Assembly: GCA_945875135.1 (NCBI GenBank)
Contig: CAMCJO010000151.1
Coordinates: 1 to 5,750, forward strand
DNA: 5,750 nt
Source: an uncultured Porphyromonas sp.
Lineage (GTDB): Bacteria; Bacteroidota; Bacteroidia; Bacteroidales; Porphyromonadaceae
Direction: 5' to 3'
Both the position numbers and the translations under genes were made by a program. This document shows, in pieces, positions 1 to 5,750 of the stretch (position 1 is the first letter of the stretch; the number at the start of each line of letters is the position of its first letter). The notes below the pieces were generated by a model that saw only the letters and a program-made list of their open reading frames with translations, made no database searches and was not told where the DNA came from.

Positions 1-234
1 AGCCTGGACTATACAGCGCTCCTCGACCGCATGGATAGAGATCTCTGGCGTGACAAAATCATGAGCGGGCTCCTCTACAGCCGTCGGTACGCCATAGCGC
101 TTGAGCTGCAACGTGAAGCGAGGATCGGCGACGCCCAGCTCGTGCACGAAGCGGTACTGAGGCTGACGCAAGAGGTCTTGCTCACGACCACTCTTACGGT
201 CGGTCAGCGTCATATACTCGTAGAGACTCCTGTC
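1..234 (-). other. Region leading into a probable T9SS type A sorting domain (incomplete)
   Basis: Residues about 1405-1482 carry the pattern often found just before and at the start of a T9SS C-terminal domain: LTDRKSG (1414-1420), DLL (1424-1426), QYRF (1430-1433), PRFTLQL (1442-1448), then TAVEE (1455-1459) and the strand EISIHA (1468-1473) followed by RCIVQA. The remaining conserved part, usually ending in a V-x-V-Y-D-x-x-G-R-like strand and a short basic tail, would lie to the left of base 1 and cannot be seen. Confidence 0.6.
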
Positions 235-3200
235 CATATCACTGAAGTCTAGCACCATCTCAGATGCATAACTAGCGCGTACACCGATGTCTAGTCGCCC
301 TGTCTCTCTCTTGGGGTAGAGAACCATCTCACCCTCACCGCAGTCTGCGTCGACAACGTACACAAGAGGAGACTCACTATACTCATTGTTACCTAGTGCT
401 GGGACATTGTCGCCCTCAGCATCCCACATGACATAGGCTGAGGCTAGTGGCGCATCGCTACCATGTCCCATCTGGAGGTGTATAGGCAGCGAGGCGCTCT
501 TGTAAGGCCTCTCTGCACTCTGTACTGAGGCTAGATCTCCACGACCAAGACTCCACGAAGCGAGTAGTACGGACTTGTCTCCTGAAGTGGGGAAGCGTAG
601 CTGTGACGAGCTACCAGACTTACTGCGTAGTAGGACAGCCTGCAGTGGGGCTATCGTCTTACCGCGGGTCGAGGCGATAGAAGCCTCGAGGCTATAGACC
701 CGCCACTGATTATCCTCAAATACGTAGTAGTAAGGATAGATGACATCCTTATTGAACTCCCAAAGCTTGTCAAAGTCTATTGGCGTCATAAAGGGATTAC
801 CTACCATAATGTAGGATCCAGCAGCAACGCCACTGATTGGCAACGCATATCCCTGCATCGTCACGCCACCATCCGTAATCGTGGCGATCTGGCTGGATGT
901 AGGCTTCTCCGCGTTGTAGCGCTCATATACGAAGCGGTAGGGATAGACTCCCTTGCCTCGATTGGCCTGCTCTGTATAGGCTAGTGGAGCAAGCGTCTCC
1001 TCATTGTAATATCGGAAGGTGCTAACCCCCGCAGCCGCATCGTAGCTGTGCAGCGGATAAGCTGTAGCACGACTAGCATCTGCAAAGAAGGGGATGCGTA
1101 TGATACCATTGATCTGATTCAGATACTTATGATCATCATAGCCCTTACGTCCAGACTCCCAGCCAGCCACCTTGAGTGCGAATCCGTGGTAATATGCTGT
1201 GGGAGCAAAGGTCTGCGTCATAGTATTAAAGGGCTGTGTAAAAGCTACATCCGTAGCACTACTAGGAGTCTGTGATGCAACAAAGTAACGCTGATAGGTC
1301 TTCGGGTAGCCTGCTAGAGAGAAGTCTCCAGAGACCATATTGTTTAGCGGGGTGGCTACCATGTACCAGCGATCACGAGCCAGGAGCTTGCTATCGGCAG
1401 TCGTATGACCGGTTTGTTGATGCGCTACGATAGTGCCACCATTACTCATCTTACCAAAGTTGTAATCGACGAAAGCTCGCTCATAGGTGAGTAGCTGAGG
1501 ACTACCTAGCTGTGCTCCATAGTGGAAGTAGATATCACTACATACAGGATCACCAAAGGGATCTCTAAGCGTACTCTGTGCTGATAGATCGGGGTAACCC
1601 TTGTCTACCTGTGCTGGAATATGGACGTCAGTACAGGAGGTAGGGACAGCCTGAATGGGCTTGCCATCAGCTTGAGACCAGTTGTTAGGATTGTTCCAGT
1701 TTTGATCCGCAGCATCTTGTCTCCACCACAGCTCGCGGGGAGAGACAGAGATCTCGGTGGTAAGAGTGATTTTAGTCTCAGCCCCATCACACTTGACTGC
1801 TGCTACCGAGACTGTATACGTACCCGTATGCTCTAGCTCAGCCTGATCTATGACGAGCTTACGACCAGTCCTCTGCTCACCATTAGGCAAGGTCCACGTG
1901 TAGACTTTATCACCTAAGTTGATGACCTCTAGTTCTATCCGATCGCCCACGCAGAACTTACGCTGTTGCTCCTTAGAGCGTATGGCTGATGGCGATGCTA
2001 GAGAGTATATGGCGATAACCTCCTCTGAGGTGTTGTCACACTGCTGATCGGTAATCTTAATGCGGTAACTCGATGGGACAGGGTTCTCGGCAGTACCCTT
2101 GAGCTCTTGGGTGATTCCCGCAGTCTTATCCACGTTAGTATAGCTATACTTCAGCTCTCCGGTCTCAGTATCGTAGATCTCGATGGTCGCATCTCCTACA
2201 CAGTTTACTGGGACGATATGCAACAAGCCCGAAGTGCCAGACGGACAGCTATAACCGATATAAGAGTCTCGCTCAAAAGTCAGAGGAGGATTTTCTAGCG
2301 ACAGCTGCGTTGTTGGTAGACACTTTAATGAGCTAGAAGAACTCTTACTATAGTACAATGTAAGCTCTATACTTCCATCCGTAGCAGGAAAGTCTATATA
2401 AATCGACTTCGGATCAGCTATCTCTTTATAGGAAGAGGTAAATATCTTGTAGTCACGCCACTCAGAATAATCATCTGAAATATTGGATCTAATATCCTTG
2501 TACGAGACCCCTTTTGGGATTTTTGTGATCCTAAGGTAAGGCTGCGTAGAAACGCCATCGCGAGTAAGTATCCCCTCCGATCCACCTGCAAATGGATATA
2601 TACGTACACGACCACACTCCTCTTTGACAGTGCGAGGAGCAAAGCGACTTATATCTCCAGCATAGCGTGGTACTTTATTCGAATTTATAGTCAGTCTAAC
2701 ATCGTACTTAGTACCACAAGGATCCGTAAGCTCAAAGCGGTACTCACCTACGGGTAGATAGTAGTAGATACTACTATTTATTTTTGCTTTGGGTGAGAAT
2801 GGATAAACATTAGTACCCGTCATATTTTCAGGTATTGTGTACTCCTCCTCCACGGCTAGGGCTCCCTCTTCTGGCGTAAAATCTGCTGGTGCTGACACGA
2901 ATCGTATTTTATATCCAGCAAACGACGTACTAAAGGGCAATCTCCTTATCCAGGGTATATACTTTCTTATACCCATACAATGATCGTCACTAACATTACC
3001 GTTGTAAAATTCATACTTCCATGTTATGGCCTCTATTGTTTCGGTTTTGGTCTGTCCATTGCCAGCGATCGTAGTCAATGTATAGTTCTCGCTATACTTC
3101 AGAGGGATAGGAAAATCGGTATAGGAAGAAATATCTTCGGTCAGCGTGATCTCTTGCTTATCATTAGGATTTGTCTTAGAGACTACACGGACGGTAATGG

Positions 3201-4446
3201 GGAGACATAAGAGTACATCATGATCATTACGAGGTCTTACTTGAAGTACATAAGTAGGACTACAAGGATCTGATGCTCTTTTATAATCAACGTCAAGCGA
3301 ATTCCAGCCATAATTAGTTGCCGAATAACCTCTAGGCAACTCCTCTGAAGAGCCCTTGACACGGATGAATGCTAGAGGATGGTATAAACTAGATTGTTGT
3401 CCCATCATCTGATAGGTTACTCCATCGGGAAGCTTATAGTAAATAGCATTTTCGTCAGAGCCATAATCAGTGGTACCAAAAGGTGCTGTCTTTTGGAACT
3501 CATGATACACTCTCGGCTTACTAGCTTTCCAATCAGACCAAGTCTGCCAAGCATATTCATAGTAACGTGCCAAGGTGTCTCTATTATCCCAATAAGGCTT
3601 TAAGTCTGGCTCAACCATACTAGATCGTGTCCCCTCATAGTCAAGTCTCAACCATCCGCACTGATTCAGACGCATATCCGACGTCATCCTCAACCACGAC
3701 CTAAATGGCAGATTAGAAGAACTTATGTTGGCGTTGAGCAGATCTCTACGAACGTTGGTCATCTCAATCGTCTGAACAGGGGCGTCTCCACAAGCGTCAG
3801 TGACCTTGAGGCGATACTGCCCTGAGGGTACCTCGTAGAAGAAGAGCTCCTTACCCTCCTCCAAGGAGAACTCCTTTTTCCCCTTATAGGCTGTCGGCGC
3901 CGCTTCGATCGTGAGCGTATAGGGGCCATTGCCATCCAGCACCGTGACGGAGAGGATGCCTGTAGGAACGGGCGTACTACTACCATTGGGGCGATAGTTG
4001 TTGAGAGACTTACGCACTTCACGAACCTTGACGGTGGGATTCTTGTAAGTGGAGGTGACAGTCGTCGTTTTAGCCGGCAAGTCTATCTTAAGGCCTGTCT
4101 CCTGGATCTCGATCCGTACGAGAGCCGTATAGGTGCCTGGATAGAGGTTCGCGACAACATTGTTTGCAACATAGCCTTGAGTTGTCGTAACCGAGGTTCC
4201 CTTAGAATTGAGGAGATCGTAGTAAGCTTTGTAAGTATAGTTGGTCGGAGCTCCAGGGACTTTGCTTACCTTTATCTCGACCTGACCATTTTGTACGCAG
4301 GTAGACGGAGTCGAGACCACCGTAACGGAAAAGTCGGAGGCACTCTGCGCAAAGATGGAGAGCGTACCCAAGAGGAGCATCAGCCAGACTAGGCTAAAGC
4401 GTCTAGCTACGGCACTGAGCGTAATATGTGGTGAAAGGGTATTCAT
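1..4446 (-). CDS. Large T9SS-type multidomain surface adhesin, C-terminus cut by window edge
   Basis: One uninterrupted frame of 1482 codons runs off the left edge, so the stop and the last part of the protein are missing. The product looks like a secreted, cell-surface, adhesin-like protein. Residues 1-33 are a Sec signal peptide (R15-R16, then FSLVWLMLLLG), cut most likely at IFA/Q34. Residues about 40-900 are successive Ig/SprB-like beta modules with closing motifs such as VTDACG (215-220) and LTDPCG (573-578). Near 905-1040 lies a module with WNNPNNW (917-923) and RWYMVATPL (1026-1034). GNPF occurs at 1216-1219. From about 1405, LTDRKSG, QYRF and PRFTLQL precede T-A-V-E-E (1455-1459) and EISIHA, which resembles the approach to a T9SS type A sorting domain. 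No protease or enzyme motif was seen. Its position just after a fimbrillin lipoprotein gene suggests a fimbrial tip or accessory adhesin, like Mfa5, but I saw no von Willebrand A domain, so orthology is not claimed. Bases 2290-3750 are GC-poor. The start at 4446 is chosen because it gives a normal signal peptide. Confidence 0.88.
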   Translation of the reverse strand, partial: MNTLSPHITLSAVARRFSLVWLMLLLGTLSIFAQSASDFSVTVVSTPSTCVQNGQVEIKVSKVPGAPTNYTYKAYYDLLNSKGTSVTTTQGYVANNVVANLYPGTYTALVRIEIQETGLKIDLPAKTTTVTSTYKNPTVKVREVRKSLNNYRPNGSSTPVPTGILSVTVLDGNGPYTLTIEAAPTAYKGKKEFSLEEGKELFFYEVPSGQYRLKVTDACGDAPVQTIEMTNVRRDLLNANISSSNLPFRSWLRMTSDMRLNQCGWLRLDYEGTRSSMVEPDLKPYWDNRDTLARYYEYAWQTWSDWKASKPRVYHEFQKTAPFGTTDYGSDENAIYYKLPDGVTYQMMGQQSSLYHPLAFIRVKGSSEELPRGYSATNYGWNSLDVDYKRASDPCSPTYVLQVRPRNDHDVLLCLPITVRVVSKTNPNDKQEITLTEDISSYTDFPIPLKYSENYTLTTIAGNGQTKTETIEAITWKYEFYNGNVSDDHCMGIRKYIPWIRRLPFSTSFAGYKIRFVSAPADFTPEEGALAVEEEYTIPENMTGTNVYPFSPKAKINSSIYYYLPVGEYRFELTDPCGTKYDVRLTINSNKVPRYAGDISRFAPRTVKEECGRVRIYPFAGGSEGILTRDGVSTQPYLRITKIPKGVSYKDIRSNISDDYSEWRDYKIFTSSYKEIADPKSIYIDFPATDGSIELTLYYSKSSSSSLKCLPTTQLSLENPPLTFERDSYIGYSCPSGTSGLLHIVPVNCVGDATIEIYDTETGELKYSYTNVDKTAGITQELKGTAENPVPSSYRIKITDQQCDNTSEEVIAIYSLASPSAIRSKEQQRKFCVGDRIELEVINLGDKVYTWTLPNGEQRTGRKLVIDQAELEHTGTYTVSVAAVKCDGAETKITLTTEISVSPRELWWRQDAADQNWNNPNNWSQADGKPIQAVPTSCTDVHIPAQVDKGYPDLSAQSTLRDPFGDPVCSDIYFHYGAQLGSPQLLTYERAFVDYNFGKMSNGGTIVAHQQTGHTTADSKLLARDRWYMVATPLNNMVSGDFSLAGYPKTYQRYFVASQTPSSATDVAFTQPFNTMTQTFAPTAYYHGFALKVAGWESGRKGYDDHKYLNQINGIIRIPFFADASRATAYPLHSYDAAAGVSTFRYYNEETLAPLAYTEQANRGKGVYPYRFVYERYNAEKPTSSQIATITDGGVTMQGYALPISGVAAGSYIMVGNPFMTPIDFDKLWEFNKDVIYPYYYVFEDNQWRVYSLEASIASTRGKTIAPLQAVLLRSKSGSSSQLRFPTSGDKSVLLASWSLGRGDLASVQSAERPYKSASLPIHLQMGHGSDAPLASAYVMWDAEGDNVPALGNNEYSESPLVYVVDADCGEGEMVLYPKRETGRLDIGVRASYASEMVLDFSDMDRSLYEYMTLTDRKSGREQDLLRQPQYRFVHELGVADPRFTLQLKRYGVPTAVEEPAHDFVTPEISIHAVEERCIVQA
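1327..1734 (-). other. W-N-N-P-N-N-W module of the adhesin
   Basis: Residues about 905-1040 follow the last Ig-like module. They open with ELWWRQD (905-911), then WNNPNNW (917-923), a Pro and Cys-containing turn and DVHIP (940-944), a second Cys at 969, and later RWYMVATPL (1026-1034). This order (a Trp-rich NW motif, D-V-x-I-P, then a W-Y-M-x-x-x-P-L strand) recurs, from memory, in large T9SS-exported surface proteins of Bacteroidota. I know of no firm function for it. C938 and C969 could form a disulfide. Confidence 0.5.
1747..4329 (-). repeat. Array of cysteine-bounded Ig/SprB-like modules within the adhesin
   Basis: Residues about 40-900 of the large protein hold diverged beta modules, not exact DNA repeats. 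Modules tend to open with a Cys followed by a short strand: TCVQNGQVEI (C50), NQCGWLRL (C263), HCMGIR (C490), ECGRVRI (C611), YSCPSG (C734), FCVGDRIELEV (C832). They tend to close with a strand and Asp-x-Cys or similar: VTDACG (C219), SDPCS (C395), LTDPCG (C577), LKC (C709), TDQQC (C803), VKCDG (C886). Loops before the closing strand often read P-x-G-x-Y, as in PGTY (103-106), PSGQY (207-211) and PVGEY (565-569). The last module has W851 between C832 and C886, the classic Ig-like arrangement. The disulfide pairing is my inference, and module limits are approximate. Confidence 0.65.
4348..4446 (-). other. Signal peptide of the large adhesin
   Basis: Codons 1-33 of the large adhesin encode a short polar start, the pair R15-R16, a hydrophobic core of about 16 residues rich in Leu, and a small-residue end IFA. 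Cleavage after A33 would leave Gln34 as the first mature residue. Gln at this place is common in Bacteroidota proteins cut by signal peptidase I, where it can be cyclised to pyroglutamate. There is no Cys near the cut, so this is not a lipoprotein signal, which fits a T9SS substrate that crosses the inner membrane by Sec. Confidence 0.8.
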
Positions 4447-4489
4447 AATCATAGTACAAGCGAACATAGGTGTTAGAGATATGGGCGAC
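4447..4489 (-). other. Short spacer between the two genes
   Basis: These 43 bases separate the lipoprotein stop (TAA at 4492-4490) from the adhesin start. I see no terminator hairpin, no Shine-Dalgarno-like stretch and no clear Bacteroidota promoter, which supports one transcript. Two further in-frame ATGs lie here, at 4467 and 4452. The frame is open back into the end of the lipoprotein gene, so the stop does not decide the start. Confidence 0.6.
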
Positions 4490-5713
4490 TTAGAACTGCT
4501 TGCCCACTATATTGACCTGAATCTGGTAGAAACGATTGCGATAGACGTTCCAGTCGGGTCGATCAGTCAATCCAGCCAGCACCGTCTCGTAGTCGGTAGA
4601 AGCAGGGGTGCCATTTTGAATGGGGTAGATCTTGCTCAGCTTATCGTCGGAGCCTGCCACCTGATAGGTGATCTTGATGGCGGGTCTCTGCGCCTCTGCG
4701 AGTTGTGAAGAGGCTAGATACTCGGGTAGATAGAGCGTGATCTTGTAGTCGCCCACATAGATACCTCCGATAGAGGGATCTGTCATAGTAGGTGGAACGA
4801 TATACGCTGGATTGGGGTCTTTATTGAAGCTAAACTGATAAGGAGGCAGTGTACCCACCGTCGCTATATCAGTCAGTCGATTGCTCGGGAAGAGCGTGTA
4901 GCTCTTTGGCATATTGAGGATCTCGATGAGAAGCTTCGAACTATCTTTGTAGCCGTATGGGAGTACCCAAGAGTAGTTGTACTGAGGATTGCTGGCTGTG
5001 GAGCCTGGCTTAGTACGAATGGCTACGATCCCCTTAAGTGTTAGCTCCACTTTAGCCAGGGAGCGCATCAGCTCGGCAGGTGCTCTATTTGTGGCGGTAA
5101 GATTGGGGCGCTGCACTTCATTGAACTTAGTCAGATCAATAATATAGGGAGAGCTCTGAGTACCCGCTCCTTGCAGAGACTCCGAGATGAGCACCCCTTT
5201 ATACAGTGCTGTCATCATAATCGAAGCCCCGACACCAGTCAACTCCTCTTCGGAGACAATGTTGGGAGCTTTTACCGTCTTCATCCCTTCGAGTTGACTA
5301 CGCAGTATCACCTCCTGATTGTCGAGGAATGCCAGGTCAGAGCCTTTCTGTCCTGAGGCAGACTCATTGGCGATGAAGTAGAAGTCATACTTCTGTAGCT
5401 TGCTAAGCTTGAAGATAATGCGCTTATTTTCTCGTTGCTGGTCGGTCGCTAGGAGATTGATAACCGAGGCATTCTCACCCTCAGGGAAGACGATCATACG
5501 TAGCTCCTGGAGCTTGTTATCTAGCTCCTCCGTCGAGTTCCCTCTGAGACCGTTGGAGTGCAGGGCATGAAGTAAGTCAAACTGAATCGATACATAACCT
5601 GTCTCATCCTCTCCCTCGAGACTGTTGTAGTCCCGCACGCAACTGGTGCTGGTGAGGAGCGCCCCCAAGATGAGGAGGAGCGTATATATGTTGGTATGTC
5701 GTAGTCTATTCAT
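4490..5713 (-). CDS. Fimbrillin-family (Fim/Mfa-like) surface lipoprotein
   Basis: This 407-residue protein is probably a pilin or pilus-cap subunit of a type V (Fim/Mfa-like) fimbria, exported as a lipoprotein to the outer membrane. Residues 1-24 form a signal peptide with basic residues R3 and R5, a hydrophobic core (YTLLLILGALL) and the lipobox S-T-S-C, giving lipidated Cys25. A beta strand (YVSIQFDL, 40-47) is followed by Arg57 in G-L-R-G-N and then by LRMIVFPEG (71-79). This matches the layout of FimA, where an arginine protease removes the first strand. Further fimbrillin-like marks are SLAKVELTLKG (218-228), YKITLYLPEYL (323-333) and the final YRNRFYQIQVNIVG (391-404). The protein stops two residues past that strand, without the C-terminal extension I recall following it in FimA. 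The ATG at 5713 is the only start seen in the window and places the signal peptide correctly. The gene lies 43 bases upstream of the large adhesin and is probably cotranscribed with it. Family placement is fairly sure; the role as stalk, tip or anchor is not. Confidence 0.85.
   Translation of the reverse strand: MNRLRHTNIYTLLLILGALLTSTSCVRDYNSLEGEDETGYVSIQFDLLHALHSNGLRGNSTEELDNKLQELRMIVFPEGENASVINLLATDQQRENKRIIFKLSKLQKYDFYFIANESASGQKGSDLAFLDNQEVILRSQLEGMKTVKAPNIVSEEELTGVGASIMMTALYKGVLISESLQGAGTQSSPYIIDLTKFNEVQRPNLTATNRAPAELMRSLAKVELTLKGIVAIRTKPGSTASNPQYNYSWVLPYGYKDSSKLLIEILNMPKSYTLFPSNRLTDIATVGTLPPYQFSFNKDPNPAYIVPPTMTDPSIGGIYVGDYKITLYLPEYLASSQLAEAQRPAIKITYQVAGSDDKLSKIYPIQNGTPASTDYETVLAGLTDRPDWNVYRNRFYQIQVNIVGKQF
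5639..5713 (-). other. Lipoprotein signal peptide and lipobox of the fimbrillin-like protein
   Basis: Codons 1-25 encode a basic start (R3, R5, H6), a core of Leu, Ile, Gly and Ala, and T-S-T-S-C. The codon for the lipidated Cys25 is at 5639-5641. The box lacks the strict Leu at -3 of enterobacteria, but Ser-Cys endings are normal in Bacteroidota. The mature protein begins C-V-R-D-Y. There is an acidic stretch (E33, E35, D36, E37) about ten residues after the Cys. Confidence 0.82.
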
Positions 5714-5750
5714 AGTGATGTGACAGCGTTGATTAGGGGGGAAATGCTTA
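5714..5750 (-). other. Leader upstream of the lipoprotein gene, no clear promoter
   Basis: The 37 bases before the ATG contain a run of six C on the coding strand (six G at 5736-5741). There is no TAnnTTTG-like -7 element and no G/A-rich ribosome site. The promoter, or an upstream gene of the same operon, must lie beyond the right edge. Confidence 0.4.

Noticed and set aside
2326..2343. Poly-Ser stretch near residues 702-707 as a possible slippage repeat
   Set aside because: The Ser codons are mixed (AGT, TCT, AGC, TCA), so there is no DNA repeat to slip.
2758..2777. Perfect 9-base inverted repeat with a 2-base centre, ATAGTAGTA and TACTACTAT
   Set aside because: It lies within the adhesin frame and arises from Ser-Ser-Ile-Tyr-Tyr-Tyr codons (AGT AGT ATC TAC TAC TAT). 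There is no U-run or GC-rich stem, so it is not a convincing terminator or operator.
31..3603. Several plus-strand frames of 60-76 codons scattered across the left two thirds
   Set aside because: All lie antisense to the continuous adhesin frame, show no domain, signal or operon logic, and have compositions expected of shadow frames.
3759..4022. An 87-codon minus-strand frame rich in Arg and Ser
   Set aside because: It is an out-of-frame reading of the adhesin gene in its GC-rich part; the true frame there encodes clear beta-module motifs such as VTDACG.
4355..4708. A 117-codon plus-strand frame across the junction of the two genes
   Set aside because: It overlaps the end of the lipoprotein gene and the signal-peptide codons of the adhesin antisense, has no recognisable domain, and both overlapped frames have strong protein-level support.
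5736..5741. Run of six G (six C on the coding strand) upstream of the lipoprotein gene, as a possible phase-variation tract
   Set aside because: Six bases is too short to suggest frequent slippage, and with no promoter visible its spacing cannot be judged.
1..5750. RNA genes, CRISPR arrays, insertion sequences and attachment sites
   Set aside because: No tRNA-like fold, repeated spacer pattern, transposase motif or flanking direct repeat was seen, and the two coding frames fill almost all of the window.

Overview
The window looks like Bacteroidota DNA, most likely Porphyromonas or a close relative. Both genes carry products typical of that group: a fimbrillin-family (Fim/Mfa-like) lipoprotein with the loose Bacteroidota lipobox, and a very large secreted protein whose far end looks like the region just before a type IX secretion system (T9SS) sorting domain. 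The genus is an inference from family resemblance and a moderate GC content; nothing here fixes the species.

Both genes lie on the minus strand, so the window reads from high to low coordinates. At the right edge, 5714-5750 is a short leader with no recognisable promoter. A 407-residue fimbrillin-like lipoprotein occupies 5713-4490. After a 43-base gap comes one reading frame that starts at 4446 (or at in-frame ATGs 4452 or 4467) and stays open without a stop to base 1. It gives at least 1482 residues and is cut by the window edge. It covers more than three quarters of the window. The many short frames on the plus strand across it are shadows.

The large protein reads in order: signal peptide (1-33), an array of Ig/SprB-like beta modules bounded by cysteines (about 40-900), a module with a W-N-N-P-N-N-W motif (about 905-1040), a long region with a G-N-P-F motif near 1216, and a segment (about 1405-1482) that looks like the approach to a T9SS type A C-terminal domain. 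The central array (about residues 233-719, bases 2290-3750) is markedly poorer in GC than the DNA on both sides.

Together the pair resembles the end of a type V fimbrial operon, where a fimbrillin lipoprotein gene is followed by a large T9SS-exported tip or accessory adhesin, as in the mfa4-mfa5 order of Porphyromonas gingivalis. The likely job is surface attachment. The ligand, the tip placement and any physical association of the two products are inference. I found no RNA gene, mobile element, CRISPR array or terminator.
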